39,746 nucleotides of DNA from Profundibacterium mesophilum KAUST100406-0324 (GCF_009835145.1 NZ_APKE01000002.1:1-39746), one strand, 5' to 3'. Counted from the stretch's first letter, positions 7,400 through 16,724 are shown. Notes: generated by a model from the letters alone, not told the origin. Numbers and translations are program-made.

Positions 7400-8551
7400 T
7401 CAGAAGCGGTAGGCGATCGACATGCCGACCGCGACGGCGTTGTTGTCGGTGAAGCTGGCGCGCGCGGTGTCGGGCGTGCCGGTCTCGGGCTGCGCGTCGC
7501 CCAGCCAGGTGTAGCGCGCGCCGCCGGAGACGGTCATCGTCTCGTTGATGTTGTAGGCGACGCCCACGGACACGGAGTAGTTGCCGTTTGTCGGTGCGAG
7601 CGGGGAGACCAGGTCTTCGCCCTTCTCCTCGTAGCCCATCGCGATCGAGCCGCTCAGGGTCTCGTTGAAGCGCCGGCCAATGCCGAGGTTGAAGGAGGTG
7701 CCATTGTCGATATCGGTCAGGCTGTCCCGGCTGGTGGTGGGAAAGGCGCCGTCGAAGAAAGCCGGGGAGACGATGGTATCCTCGTACATCGCGTAGCGGA
7801 TGTTTCCGAAGAGCAGCGTATCGGCCATGATCCCGGTCTGGAAGTCGAGATTGATCGAGGCCGGCGTCTCGACGGTGGTGCGGCTGACGGCAGACAGGCG
7901 CGGATCGATCAGGTTGACCGGAATGCCGCCGATGCTTTCGGTCGTCGGCAGGTCATGTTCGATCGCCGAGGAATAGGTCAACGCGACCCGCAGGGCGATG
8001 TCGGGACGTTCATAGGCGCCGCCGATCACGAAGCCGACCCCGTCATCGCTGCCGAAGCGGGCATTGTAGCCGCTCAAGGGACCGTAAGCCGCGCCTTGCA
8101 GCGTGACATCCGCCTCAAGCGTCTGGTAGCGCAGGCCGCCATGCACGCTCATCGCGTCGTTGAAGCGGTAACGGGCGAGCGCGGTGAATGCCCGGCTGTC
8201 CACGATCGCGCGGGTGCCGCCCAGGGCGACCGAGCCAGTATCGGGATAGTTCACATCCGAGCCATAAGGCTCGTCCAGGATGACGGCGAAGGACAGCCGC
8301 TCGTCGATGTCCATCTTCAGCCCGAGGCCGATCTGGTTGTAGTCGCCGGCGATGCCGCCGCTGTCGCGCCCTCCGAAGACGGCCTCGTCTGTTCCATCAA
8401 CATCGGGCATGATCCGCCCGAAGCTCAACTCGGCATATCCTCCCGGCTCGAACAGGACATCGATATTCTGTCCGGAACGATCCAGCCCGACGGCGCCGAC
8501 CGAATGTGTGGTGATCAGCAGCATGGCGCCGCCCAGGTAACTCGCCTTCAT
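7400..8551 (-). CDS. OmpP1/FadL/TodX family outer-membrane transporter
   Basis: This 383-residue protein has a Sec signal peptide (MKASYLGGAMLLITTHSVGA). The body alternates in the way expected of a beta barrel and ends in SIAYRF; the terminal Phe is the usual BAM recognition residue. Stretches such as GLGLKMDIDERLSFAVILDEPYG and INLDFQTGIM fit the FadL/OmpP1 family of hydrophobic-compound channels (long-chain fatty acids, aromatics). The start has a strong ribosome site, GGGGAGG. It stands alone, with a terminator after it and a palindrome in its upstream region. The exact substrate is unknown, and it is shorter than E. coli FadL. Confidence 0.82.
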   Translation of the reverse strand: MKASYLGGAMLLITTHSVGAVGLDRSGQNIDVLFEPGGYAELSFGRIMPDVDGTDEAVFGGRDSGGIAGDYNQIGLGLKMDIDERLSFAVILDEPYGSDVNYPDTGSVALGGTRAIVDSRAFTALARYRFNDAMSVHGGLRYQTLEADVTLQGAAYGPLSGYNARFGSDDGVGFVIGGAYERPDIALRVALTYSSAIEHDLPTTESIGGIPVNLIDPRLSAVSRTTVETPASINLDFQTGIMADTLLFGNIRYAMYEDTIVSPAFFDGAFPTTSRDSLTDIDNGTSFNLGIGRRFNETLSGSIAMGYEEKGEDLVSPLAPTNGNYSVSVGVAYNINETMTVSGGARYTWLGDAQPETGTPDTARASFTDNNAVAVGMSIAYRF

Positions 8552-8916
8552 CCGTACCTCCCCTAGATGATGTGCGAGACCACGGTTGGCGGCTATGCCG
8601 GCGCGGTCAAGCTATAACCAAGCGTCACATGACGCTAAGGGCGCTCTGTGACGCAAGGGGCCGGGCGGGCGACGTCGCGGCCCGGCCCGGAGCAGGGCCG
8701 CGCCGGGTGGACCGGTGCCATGCGGCATGGTGGCTCACGCGGCTTGCAATGCGAGGAATGGCCCCGATCCGCACCCTCCAGCGGCCTCGATTGCTCACAT
8801 GGTACAGGGGCCGGTGAGACGCGGGGTCCGACACGTGCCGGGCCCGGGGATGTGCCGCGCGGTTCGGCCGGCAGGGCGCGGATCGACCGCGCTGGCGCGC
8901 CGAAGACCGCCGGGGG
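8552..8916. other. 365-bp gene-free region between guaA and the FadL-type gene
   Basis: No convincing gene is seen here; the open frames are GC-rich shadows without ribosome sites. The region should hold the promoter of the FadL-type gene (minus strand) and the 3' end of the guaA transcript. It contains a palindrome at 8621-8636 and a short dyad CCATGC-G-GCATGG at 8718-8730. The stretch 8655-8710 is extremely GC-rich and could fold, but there is no recognisable RNA family or clear terminator. Confidence 0.5.
8621..8636. promoter_or_regulatory. Palindromic candidate operator upstream of the FadL-type gene
   Basis: AGCGTCACATGACGCT is a 7-bp inverted repeat with a 2-bp centre, 70 bp upstream of the outer-membrane gene's start. 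A third half-site, TGACGC, lies at 8649-8654. On the minus strand a TTGACC that could act as a -35 element is at 8610-8605, just downstream of the palindrome. The regulator is unknown; the symmetry suggests a dimeric repressor or activator. Confidence 0.4.
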
Positions 8917-10503
8917 TCATTCCCACTCGATGGTGCCCGGGGGTTTCGAGGTGATGTCGTAGGTCACACGGTTGATGCCCTTCACCTCGTTGATGATCCG
9001 GGTCGCGGTCTCGCCGAGGAATTCGTGGGTGAAGGGGTAATAATCGGCCGTCATGCCGTCCACGGAGGTGACGGCGCGCAGGGCGCAGGCGAAGTCGTAG
9101 GTGCGGCCATCGCCCATGACGCCGACGGTGCGCACCGGCAGGATCGCCACGAAGGCCTGCCAGATCTCGTCATAGAGGCCGTGGCGGCGGATCTGATCGA
9201 TATAGACCGCGTCGGCGCGGCGCAGGATCTCGAGCTTCTCGCGGGTGATCTCGCCGGGGCAGCGGATCGCGAGACCCGGACCGGGGAAGGGATGGCGGCC
9301 GATGAAGCTGTCGGGCAGGCCAAGCTCGCGGCCGAGCGCGCGAACCTCGTCCTTGAAGAGCTCGCGTAGCGGTTCCACAAGCTTCAGGCCCATCTTTTCG
9401 GGCAGGCCGCCCACGTTGTGATGGCTCTTGATGGTGACGCTCGGCCCGCCGCTGAAGGAGACGCTTTCGATCACGTCCGGATAGAGCGTGCCCTGCGCAA
9501 GGAAGGCGGCACCCTCGATCTCGTTGGCGTATTTCTGGAAGACGTCGATGAAGAGGCGCCCGATGATCTTGCGCTTGGTTTCAGGGTCCGAGACGCCATC
9601 GAGCTCGCCGAGAAAGAGCTCCTGCTCGTCGGCATGGATCAGCGGGATGTTGTAATTGTCGCGGAACATGGTGACGACCTCGTCGGCCTCACCCTGGCGC
9701 AGCAGGCCGTGATCGACGAAAACGCAGGTGAGCTGATCCCCGATCGCCTCGTGGATGAGGACGGCCGCGACGGAGCTGTCGACACCGCCCGAGAGGCCGC
9801 AGATCACCTTGGCATCGCCGACCTGCTCGCGGATCAGGCGGATGGCCTCCTCGCGGTAGGCGCCCATGGTCCAGTCGCCGGAGAAGCCGGCATCGCGCAC
9901 GAAATTCTCGAGCAGGGTGCGCCCGGCGGGCGTGTGATGCACCTCCGGGTGGAACTGCACCGCGTAGAAGCGGCGCTCCAGATCGGCCGTCACCGCGAAT
10001 GGCGCGCCCGGGGAGGTGCCATAGACCGCGAAACCGGGCGCGAGGCGGGCGACGTGATCGCCATGGCTCATCCAGACCTGCTCTCGGTCGGCGGCGAACC
10101 AGCGATCGAGCAGGTCGATGCGCGCCTCGGTCGGGGTGACGAAGGCCCGGCCGAATTCCGAGGTTCCGTCGCCGCGCTCGACATGACCGCCGAGCATCTG
10201 CATCATCACCTGCTGGCCGTAGCAGATGCCCAGAACCGGCACGCCCAGCTCGAAGACCTTCTGCGGGGGGCGTGGGCTGTTCTCGTCGCGCACGCTGGCC
10301 GGACCGCCCGACAGGATGACCGCTTTCGGCGCGAATTCGTCGAGCAGCGCGTCGGTCACCGACTGGAAGGGTTTGATCTCGCAGTAGACGTTGAGTTCGC
10401 GCAAGCGGCGCGCGATGAGCTGCGTCACCTGGCTGCCGAAATCGACGATCAGCAGGCGGTCGTGGTCTGCGGCGAGGGCGGGAGCGATTGGCGCGTCTGT
10501 CAT
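8917..10503 (-). CDS. guaA: GMP synthase (glutamine-hydrolysing)
   Basis: GuaA aminates XMP to GMP using glutamine and ATP, in the cytosol. The 528-residue protein has the class I glutamine amidotransferase domain first: SGGPASV, then nucleophile Cys94 in LGICYGQQ and the HPEVHHT histidine/glutamate pair. The ATP-pyrophosphatase domain follows with the PP-loop GLSGGVDSS. The C-terminal dimerisation domain contains [12 protein letters not shown] and ends with KPPGTIEWE, the usual GuaA terminus. The ATG at 10503 ([10 protein letters not shown]) is chosen; a longer frame to 10593 lacks homology-like sequence. The length matches the family (about 520). It is monocistronic here, divergent from the methyltransferase gene at 10673. 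Confidence 0.96.
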   Translation of the reverse strand: MTDAPIAPALAADHDRLLIVDFGSQVTQLIARRLRELNVYCEIKPFQSVTDALLDEFAPKAVILSGGPASVRDENSPRPPQKVFELGVPVLGICYGQQVMMQMLGGHVERGDGTSEFGRAFVTPTEARIDLLDRWFAADREQVWMSHGDHVARLAPGFAVYGTSPGAPFAVTADLERRFYAVQFHPEVHHTPAGRTLLENFVRDAGFSGDWTMGAYREEAIRLIREQVGDAKVICGLSGGVDSSVAAVLIHEAIGDQLTCVFVDHGLLRQGEADEVVTMFRDNYNIPLIHADEQELFLGELDGVSDPETKRKIIGRLFIDVFQKYANEIEGAAFLAQGTLYPDVIESVSFSGGPSVTIKSHHNVGGLPEKMGLKLVEPLRELFKDEVRALGRELGLPDSFIGRHPFPGPGLAIRCPGEITREKLEILRRADAVYIDQIRRHGLYDEIWQAFVAILPVRTVGVMGDGRTYDFACALRAVTSVDGMTADYYPFTHEFLGETATRIINEVKGINRVTYDITSKPPGTIEWE

Positions 10504-10672
10504 GACCGCGTGGTTAGGGCAGGGCCGCACGCCGCGCAAGTCTCCCGAAGCGCGGGCATGGGGCAAAAACGGACCGGCATGTCGCAATTGCACGTCAGAG
10601 GACGGAAAAGTGCCGCGCCCCCTCTGCGCGAGCCTCTAGACCGTCAGCACAAGGCATGAGGAGAGGGTAGTC

Positions 10673-12217
10673 ATGGCAGAGCTCGGAGCACGCAGGCGCG
10701 GACGCGGCGGCGGAGGCGCGGCCAGACGCGCCGAGCGCAGCGCGGTGCGCGTCGAGATGGCGAAGTTCATCGAGCGCCGCATTCCCGATTTCGAGGTCCT
10801 CGACGCCGAGGCGATCGAGGTGATCGAGGCGAATGCGGAGACGGTCCTCGCCGAGATCGGCGTCGTCTTCGCAGAGAATCCCGCCGCACTCGAGCTGTGG
10901 CGCGGGGCCGGCGCGGAGATCGACGGCGAGCGCGTGCGCATCCCCCGCGGCCTGGCCCGTCAGCTGTGCAGCACCGCGCCCGGCCGGATCGTGCAGCATG
11001 CGCGCAATCCCGAGCGCACCGTCGAGATCGGCGGGCGCAGCCTCGTCTGCGCGCCGGTCTATGGGCCGCCCTTCGTGCGCGATGCCGATGGCGGCCGCCG
11101 CTATGCCACGATCGAGGATTTCAGGACCTTCGTGAAGCTGGGCTACATGTCGCAATGGCTTCACCATTCGGGCGGAACGCTGTGCGAGCCCACCGACATC
11201 CCGGTCAACAAGCGCCATCTCGACATGCTGCTCGCCCATATGACGCTGAGCGACAAACCCTATATGGGGTCCGTGACCGAGCCCGGCCGGGCGCAGGATT
11301 CCGTCGAGATGTCCGAGATCCTCTTCGGCAAGGGGTTCGTCGCCCGGAACACGGTGATGACGTCGCTGATCAACATAAACTCGCCCCTCACCTTCGACGC
11401 CACCATGATGGGGGCGCTGGAGATCTACGCGCGGGCCGGACAGGCCTGCATCGTCTCCCCCTTCATTGTCGGCGGTGCGATGGCGCCGGTTTCCGTGGCC
11501 GGCACCCTCACGCAGGTCCTTGCCGAGACGATGGCCGCCGTCGCCTACAGCCAGCTCGTGCGCGCCGGGGCGCCGGTCATCATGGGTGCCTTCGTCACCT
11601 CGATCGACATGAACAGCGGCGCACCGACCTTCGGCACCCCCGAGGCGGCGCTGATCACCTATGGCGCGGGGCAGCTGGCCCGGCGGCTCGGACTGCCCTA
11701 CAGGAGCGCCGGCGCCTTCTGCGGCTCGAAGCTCCCCGACGCGCAAGCCGCCTACGAAAGCGCCAATTCGCTCAACATGGGACTGCTCGCGGGGGTCAAC
11801 TTCATGCTCCACGCCTGCGGCTGGCTGGAAGGCGGACTGGTCGCCGATTTCGAGAAGTTCGTCATGGATGCCGATCAGCTCGGGGCGCTGCACGGCATAG
11901 CTCGGGGGGTGGATATCAGCGAGAACGGCCAGGCCATGGACGCTCTGCGCGAGGCCGGGCCCGGCGGGCATTACCTCGGATGCGCCCATACGCATGCGAA
12001 TTTCAAGGACGCGTTCTGGCGCACGCAGCTCCTCGATTACAAGCCATACGAGACGTGGCTGGAGGAGGGCGCGCGCGATACCCGCGCCCTTGCCCAGGCA
12101 CGGGTCGCCAAATTGCTTGCCGATTACGAAAGGCCCGCGATCGACCCCGCCATCGAGGAGGCGCTGGGCGCGTATGTGGCCAAGCGCAAGGGATCGATGA
12201 GCGACGCGTTCGGCTAG
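10673..12217 (+). CDS. MttB-like trimethylamine methyltransferase family protein (no pyrrolysine)
   Basis: This 514-residue protein belongs to the trimethylamine:corrinoid methyltransferase (MttB) superfamily. It starts at ATG 10673 behind GAGGAGAGGG and has an Arg/Gly-rich N-terminal tail before the barrel domain. Recognisable stretches include AETVLAEIGVVFAENP, LCEPTDIPVNKRHLD, SPLTFDATMMGALE and GGHYLGCAHTHANF. No in-frame amber codon interrupts the barrel, so it is the non-pyrrolysine type. Characterised members of that type demethylate quaternary amines such as glycine betaine. The only TAG is its natural stop. No corrinoid protein or reductive activator gene lies nearby, which leaves the methyl acceptor unknown. 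The next gene is on the opposite strand. Confidence 0.87.
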   Translation: MAELGARRRGRGGGGAARRAERSAVRVEMAKFIERRIPDFEVLDAEAIEVIEANAETVLAEIGVVFAENPAALELWRGAGAEIDGERVRIPRGLARQLCSTAPGRIVQHARNPERTVEIGGRSLVCAPVYGPPFVRDADGGRRYATIEDFRTFVKLGYMSQWLHHSGGTLCEPTDIPVNKRHLDMLLAHMTLSDKPYMGSVTEPGRAQDSVEMSEILFGKGFVARNTVMTSLININSPLTFDATMMGALEIYARAGQACIVSPFIVGGAMAPVSVAGTLTQVLAETMAAVAYSQLVRAGAPVIMGAFVTSIDMNSGAPTFGTPEAALITYGAGQLARRLGLPYRSAGAFCGSKLPDAQAAYESANSLNMGLLAGVNFMLHACGWLEGGLVADFEKFVMDADQLGALHGIARGVDISENGQAMDALREAGPGGHYLGCAHTHANFKDAFWRTQLLDYKPYETWLEEGARDTRALAQARVAKLLADYERPAIDPAIEEALGAYVAKRKGSMSDAFG

Positions 12218-12297
12218 AACGCCCCGCGCCCCTTGCCTGCCCGGCGGCCCCGCCGCACCGGGTCCGCGCGGTATGGGGAGCGGTTTGGGGGGCGGGT

Positions 12298-12588
12298 TCA
12301 GGCGGCGCCCGGGCGGTGCACGAGACGGGCCTCGGCCATCAGCGCGATCAGCGTCTCGACGTGACGGGCGATGGAATAGCCGGAGGAGCGCTCCCGCCGG
12401 GCCTCCTCATGCGCCGCCTCGAGGCCGATCAGTTCCTGGAGCGCGTCGATGGCCCTTTCGGGCATCCGCCCCTCAAGGAGACGCGGCAGGATCGTGGCGC
12501 GGTCGTAGATCGCGGCGCCATGCCTGGCGGCGCTGACCATCAGCGGGGGGCGGCGCAGGGTCGAGATCAGGGTGATGGGATCGCTCAT
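12298..12588 (-). CDS. Small DUF6477-like protein
   Basis: This 96-residue protein starts MSDPITLISTLRRPPLMVSA and continues AARHGAAIYDR, then a charged helical segment (ERAIDALQELIGLEAAHEEA) and HVETLIALMAEAR. No signal peptide or membrane segment is present. It resembles a small protein family found in Rhodobacterales (DUF6477), often next to the DUF6456 gene as here. The ATG at 12588 fits better than the longer frame starting at 12633. It is transcribed away from the DUF6456 gene across an AT-rich region. The function is unknown. The family name is from memory of the sequence pattern. Confidence 0.72.
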   Translation of the reverse strand: MSDPITLISTLRRPPLMVSAARHGAAIYDRATILPRLLEGRMPERAIDALQELIGLEAAHEEARRERSSGYSIARHVETLIALMAEARLVHRPGAA

Positions 12589-12829
12589 GTCACTGGCTCC
12601 GATACTTGCTGGATCATGGGACAAGCATGCCATCGCCGGATCGCCCGTTGCGCCCCACGCAACGCCAGCGTGCGGTGCACGTTAAAAGTGTTTATCATTT
12701 TATATCAATCTGCACTGAGCGACCTTAAGTTTAATGCTTCGATAATCTTTTCTACCAAGGGTTGTTACCATCCTGCGGAGAACATCGAGCGTTGACTCGG
12801 GGATCGCGATGGAACGGGGGATATGATCG
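12589..12829. promoter_or_regulatory. AT-rich divergent promoter region between the DUF6477 and DUF6456 genes
   Basis: Positions about 12680-12770 are strikingly AT-rich for this GC-rich window and should hold both divergent promoters. Within it, 12731-12745 reads TTAA-N7-ATAA, one base away from the CtrA recognition form TTAA-N7-TTAA. A second partial match starts at GTTAAAAGTG. A CtrA link is speculative. No ribosome site is evident close to the AT-rich core, so the plus-strand leader may be around 100 nt. Confidence 0.4.
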
Positions 12830-13921
12830 ATGGCGATGAAGCTGGCACATGCCACGCTGCCTGACTGGGTGCCTGCCAGCGCCCATACCTACCTGCAGCA
12901 TGTGGTCGACGGTGTGCCCATACGCGAACTTGCGCGCCGTTCGGGCTGCCATGCCTCGACGGTCCTGCGCCAGGTCCGCCGATGCGAACAGCGCCGCGAT
13001 GACCCCCTTGTCGATCACGCCTTGCGTCGTCTCGGCGAGCAGGGAGCCGGGCTGCTGCGGCCCGGCGAAGATGTTGGAGCACCGAAGATGGAACTTGTCG
13101 CCCATGAACCCCGAACCGCAACCGTCCCGCATGGCGGCCCCGCGCAGAAGCTGATCGAGCGGGAGGGCCGCCGTATCCTCCGCCGACTGAGCGAGCCGGG
13201 CGCCTGTCTTGCCGTCGCGGCCGGCATGGAGAAGGCGGTCGTCGCGCGCGAGACCGCCGATGGACAGACCGTGCGCACGGCGGTGGTGGATCGCGAGATC
13301 GCCGAGGCGATGGCGCTCAAGGACTGGATCGGCAGTGACGGCGGCGGGCGGATCGCACGCTACAGGATCACGTCGGCAGGGCGCGCGGCGCTGCGCCGCC
13401 TGATCGCCGAGCAACGGGGCGAGGAGGAGGATGCGGGCGGCCTGCGGTTGCAGTCCGGGCAGGGAGGCACACAGCGCTATGACCTGGGGGAGAACCCGCT
13501 CCTGACACTTGCCCGGCGCCGCGACAAGTCGGGCAAGCCGTTCCTGTCGGCCGAGCTGGTGGCGGCGGGCGAGCGTCTTCGCGAGGATTTCGAACTGGCG
13601 CGGATGAGCCCGAGGGGCGCGAAGGCCTTCGAGGCCGCCCTGTCACCGGGGATCAGGATCATGCCCGCCGATCGCGGGGCAGGCACCGTGCCCGGACCCG
13701 AGGCGGCGCTCGGCCGCGTGGAGGCGGCACTCAGCGAGCTTGGGCCCGGCCTCGGGGACGTGGCCTTGCGCTGCTGTTGTCACCTGGAGGGAATGGAGGC
13801 GATCGAGAGGCGCATGGGCTGGGCGGCCCGCTCCGGCAAGATCGTGCTGCGGATCGCGCTGCAGAGGCTTCGCAGCCATTACGAGCTTGCCGAAGGCCCC
13901 CTGCGCCCGCGTATCGGCTGA
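12830..13921 (+). CDS. DUF6456 helix-turn-helix protein
   Basis: This 363-residue predicted DNA-binding protein starts MAMKLAHATLPDWVP. An N-terminal helix-turn-helix region, PIRELARRSGCHASTVLRQV, lies at about residues 28-47 and is followed by RRDDPLVDHALRRLGE. A winged-helix-like middle section contains ARYRITSAGRAALRRL. The C-terminal domain reads ENPLLTLARRRDKSGKPFLS, with LEGMEAIERRMGW and KIVLRIALQRLRSHY further on, a pattern I associate with DUF6456 in Rhodobacterales. It is probably a transcription regulator, but targets and signal are unknown. Divergent pairing with the DUF6477 gene suggests a shared process. An alternative start is the Met at 12836. Confidence 0.8.
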   Translation: MAMKLAHATLPDWVPASAHTYLQHVVDGVPIRELARRSGCHASTVLRQVRRCEQRRDDPLVDHALRRLGEQGAGLLRPGEDVGAPKMELVAHEPRTATVPHGGPAQKLIEREGRRILRRLSEPGACLAVAAGMEKAVVARETADGQTVRTAVVDREIAEAMALKDWIGSDGGGRIARYRITSAGRAALRRLIAEQRGEEEDAGGLRLQSGQGGTQRYDLGENPLLTLARRRDKSGKPFLSAELVAAGERLREDFELARMSPRGAKAFEAALSPGIRIMPADRGAGTVPGPEAALGRVEAALSELGPGLGDVALRCCCHLEGMEAIERRMGWAARSGKIVLRIALQRLRSHYELAEGPLRPRIG

Positions 13922-13930
13922 TCGTGAGAG

Positions 13931-13981
13931 CCGGGGGCCATGCGCCCCCGGACCCCCGCAAGGTATTTCATCCGAAGATGA
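13931..13981. terminator. Tandem hairpins between convergent genes
   Basis: An 8-bp stem CCGGGGGC/GCCCCCGG with a 5-base loop (13931-13951) is followed by a 6-bp stem TTCATC/GATGAA with a CGAA loop (13966-13981). They lie between the ends of the DUF6456 gene and the catalase gene and could terminate both. The GC-rich block followed by GGTATTT looks like an intergenic repeat common in Rhodobacteraceae; that comparison is from memory. Confidence 0.55.
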
Positions 13982-14020
13982 AGGGGGGCGGCCCATGATG
14001 ACGCCCTCCACCGTTGGCGA

Positions 14021-15514
14021 TCACTCGGCCGCGTGGCTGGTGCTCAGGCTTGCCTGGTCCTTGGCGGTTTTCAGCGCCTCGCGCACGCCGGCGCCATAGG
14101 CCTCGTCGACCTTGGTGAAATGCGCGAGCTGGCGCTCGACGATCTCATCGGGCACGCCGGCCATCGCGCCTGCGATGTTCGAGAAGAGACGCTTGCGCTG
14201 ACCCTCGTCGAAGAGCGCGAAGAGCGCGCGCGGCTGGCTGTAGTGATCGGCCTTGCCCCGGAACTCGTAGCGGTCGACATCGCCGGCATAGCGGTGCGGC
14301 GGCTCGGCGACCGACGGATCCTCGACCGGTCCGCCGAAGCTGTTGGGTTCGTAATAGGCATCGGGGTTGGTCATCAGGCCGCGGGGCATCTCGCCATCGC
14401 GATGGTAGTGGGCAACCGGGCAGCGCGGCTTGTTCACGTCGAGCGTGTCGTAATGTGTGCCGATCCGGTAGCGATGCGCGTCAGGGTAGCTGAAGAGACG
14501 CCCCTGCAGCATCTTGTCGGGCGAGAAACCGATGCCCGGCACCACGTTGGACGGGTTGAAGGCGGATTGCTCGATTTCCCCGAAATAGTTTTCGGGGTTC
14601 CGGTTGAGCTCCATCTCGCCGACCTTGATCAGCGGGTAGTCGCCATGCGGCCAGACCTTGGTCAGATCGAAGGCGGACCAGCCGGTCTTCTCCTCGAAGT
14701 TCTTCTCCTCACCCTCGGGCATGACCTGGATGAACATGTCCCACTTGGGGAACTCGCCGCCGTCGATCTTGCCGTAGAGCGCTTCCTGATAGCTCTCGCG
14801 CGACTTGGCGATGACACCTTCGGCCTCGTCGTTGGTGAAATGCTTGTGGCCCTGCTGGGTCTTGAAGTGGAACTTCACCCAGAACCGCTCGCCCTGCTCG
14901 TTCCAGAGGCTGAAGGTGTGCGAGCCGTAGCCGTTCATGAAGGTCGGATCGGTCGGGATGCCGCGGTCGGACATCAGGATCGTTACCTGGTGCAGGCTTT
15001 CGGGGCAGAGCGACCAGAAATCCCACATCGCGGTAGCCGAGCGCAGGTTGGTGCGCGGGTGGCGCTTCTGGGTGTGGATGAAGTCGGGGAACTTGTAGGG
15101 GTCGGCCACGAAGAAGACGGGTGTGTTGTTGCCCACCAGATCCCAGTTGCCTTCCTCGGTGTAGAACTTCAGCGCGAAGCCACGCACGTCGCGCTCGGCA
15201 TCCGCCGCGCCCTGCTCACCGGCCACGGTGGAGAAGCGTGCCAGCATCTCGGTCTCGCTGCCCGGCTTGAAGACGGCGGCGCGCGAATACTTGCTGATAT
15301 CCTCGGTCACGCGCAGCGTGCCGTAGGCGCCCCAGCCCTTGGCGTGCACAACGCGCTCGGGGATGCGTTCGCGGTTCTGATGGGCCAGCTTCTCGATCAG
15401 CTGGTAATCCTCGAGCAGCACGGGGCCGTGCGGGCCGACCGTCTTGGCGTTCTGGTTGTCGGCAACCGGCGCGCCGGAGCTGGTCGTGAGACGCGGTCTG
15501 TCAGTCATTGTCAT
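14021..15514 (-). CDS. katA: Catalase (monofunctional, small-subunit type)
   Basis: This heme catalase converts hydrogen peroxide to water and oxygen. The 497-residue length fits clade 3 small-subunit catalases. The distal histidine is His57 in [12 protein letters not shown], and the catalytic asparagine lies in [10 protein letters not shown] near residue 130. The proximal heme-ligand region is [17 protein letters not shown]. The substrate-channel/NADPH core stretch [12 protein letters not shown] is also present. Two starts are possible: ATG 15514 and ATG 15508. The sequence GGGA sits better for the second (MTDRP). It faces the DUF6456 gene tail to tail. An Irr-box-like palindrome lies 32 bp upstream of the start, suggesting iron- or peroxide-dependent control. 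Confidence 0.95.
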   Translation of the reverse strand: MTMTDRPRLTTSSGAPVADNQNAKTVGPHGPVLLEDYQLIEKLAHQNRERIPERVVHAKGWGAYGTLRVTEDISKYSRAAVFKPGSETEMLARFSTVAGEQGAADAERDVRGFALKFYTEEGNWDLVGNNTPVFFVADPYKFPDFIHTQKRHPRTNLRSATAMWDFWSLCPESLHQVTILMSDRGIPTDPTFMNGYGSHTFSLWNEQGERFWVKFHFKTQQGHKHFTNDEAEGVIAKSRESYQEALYGKIDGGEFPKWDMFIQVMPEGEEKNFEEKTGWSAFDLTKVWPHGDYPLIKVGEMELNRNPENYFGEIEQSAFNPSNVVPGIGFSPDKMLQGRLFSYPDAHRYRIGTHYDTLDVNKPRCPVAHYHRDGEMPRGLMTNPDAYYEPNSFGGPVEDPSVAEPPHRYAGDVDRYEFRGKADHYSQPRALFALFDEGQRKRLFSNIAGAMAGVPDEIVERQLAHFTKVDEAYGAGVREALKTAKDQASLSTSHAAE

Positions 15515-15545
15515 GTCCCTTTACACGTTGGTCCAATGATTCGAA

Positions 15546-15562
15546 TTTGGAATCATTCTAGC
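15546..15562. promoter_or_regulatory. Irr-box (ICE)-like operator upstream of the catalase gene
   Basis: TTTGGAATCATTCTAGC closely matches the alphaproteobacterial iron-control element bound by Irr (recalled form TTTRGAANNNTTCYAAA), with only the last two positions off. It is within a larger dyad, AATGATTC/GAATCATT, spanning 15532-15557. Irr is reported to control catalase and iron-storage genes in Rhodobacter. Whether this site acts on katA or on the divergent kinase gene at 15648 is not known. Confidence 0.5.
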
Positions 15563-15647
15563 TTTCAATTCTGGAAATGCGAGAGGGAAGATTCGAGGGC
15601 GCTGGGTCATGTTTGACAAGGGTCATGCTATTGTTCACTAGTTGCGC

Positions 15648-16724
15648 ATGAACGCATTGCATGCCTCCAACGAAGCGCGCCGTCTTCAGACGCTTCGCTC
15701 GTACAACATTCTCGACACGGGAATTGAGGCCGCGTTCGATGAGATCACCGCCATTGCGGCGACGCTGTGCGGAAAGCCGATCGCCATGATCACCTTGATC
15801 GACGAAGAGCGGCAATGGATCAAGTCGGAAGTCGGATTGGGCTGCAGGGAGATGCCGATCGGGCAGTCGGTCTGCGCGCGCGTGATGAACGAGCGCGAGG
15901 TGGTCGTGATCCCCGATACGGCCCTCGATCCGCGCACCCGCGATAATCCCCTTCGCCAAGCCACGCCGCCGATGGCCTTCTATGCCGGGGCGCCATTGAT
16001 CGCGCCCAATGGTGACGCGCTGGGCGCGCTTTGCCTGCTCGACGAGGTTCCCGGCACGCTTACCCCCGTTCAGATCGAGACGCTGCGCGTCATGGCAAAG
16101 CAGGTGATGGCGCAGCTCGAGCTGCGCCGGACGCTGCGCCGGGCCGACGTGCTGCGCCGGGAGGTCGATCACCGGGTGAAGAATTCCCTGCAGACAGTTG
16201 CCTCCCTCACGCGGATGCAGGCGCGCCGGGTGGTCGGTGACGAGGCGCGAGAGGCGCTCGACGTCGTGCAGCGCCGGCTCGAGAATGTGGCGGCACTGAA
16301 CTCCGAGCTCTACCGTACGAATGCCGGCGAAGGCAGCATCGACATCGCCCCCTTCCTCGCCTCGATCGGCAGGCTGGTTTCGGAGGGGGGGCCGGAACGC
16401 GTGCACCTGACGCTCGCGGCCGAGGCGATCCTGGTGGGATCGGCGCGTGCCGGATCGCTTGCAGTGATTGTCAACGAATTTGCCATGAACTCCTTCAAGC
16501 ATGCCTTTCCGGATGACCGCGCCGGTCAGGTCACGTTCACCGGCGCGCGGCGCGGCGAGGCGTCCTACAGCCTTGTCTGCCGCGATGACGGCGTGGGCTC
16601 GCCGGACAGCGCGCAACGCGGGCTGGGCGCGCTGATCATCGAGAGCGCGGTCGAGCAGCTCGACGGCCAGCTCGAAACCCTCGAGGGGCCGGGCTACGGC
16701 ATCGAGGTCGTCTTCCCGATCTGA
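15648..16724 (+). CDS. GAF-domain sensor histidine kinase (HisKA_2/HWE type)
   Basis: This 358-residue soluble two-component kinase has a GAF domain at about residues 20-155, with [17 protein letters not shown] and [20 protein letters not shown]. The HisKA_2 dimerisation domain has phospho-acceptor His175 in [16 protein letters not shown]. The ATP-binding domain carries an N-box, [13 protein letters not shown], and DDGVG. No membrane segment is present. The preferred start is ATG 15648 ([13 protein letters not shown]). No response-regulator gene is adjacent, so the partner is unknown. Kinases of this build often act in light, redox or general stress signalling. It diverges from the catalase gene, which may mean a shared stress response. 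Confidence 0.88.
   Translation: MNALHASNEARRLQTLRSYNILDTGIEAAFDEITAIAATLCGKPIAMITLIDEERQWIKSEVGLGCREMPIGQSVCARVMNEREVVVIPDTALDPRTRDNPLRQATPPMAFYAGAPLIAPNGDALGALCLLDEVPGTLTPVQIETLRVMAKQVMAQLELRRTLRRADVLRREVDHRVKNSLQTVASLTRMQARRVVGDEAREALDVVQRRLENVAALNSELYRTNAGEGSIDIAPFLASIGRLVSEGGPERVHLTLAAEAILVGSARAGSLAVIVNEFAMNSFKHAFPDDRAGQVTFTGARRGEASYSLVCRDDGVGSPDSAQRGLGALIIESAVEQLDGQLETLEGPGYGIEVVFPI

Noticed and set aside
8572-8962. Open reading frames in the guaA-FadL intergenic region
   Set aside because: They are Arg/Gly/Pro-rich, lack ribosome sites and look like frame shadows of GC-rich DNA.
12215-12217. Amber codon in the MttB-like gene as pyrrolysine
   Set aside because: The TAG is at the natural C-terminus, not in the barrel where MttB carries pyrrolysine, and no pyl genes are seen.
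12752-13414. 220-codon minus-strand frame opposite the DUF6456 gene
   Set aside because: It runs antisense to a gene with clear domain structure, and its composition is typical of a shadow frame.
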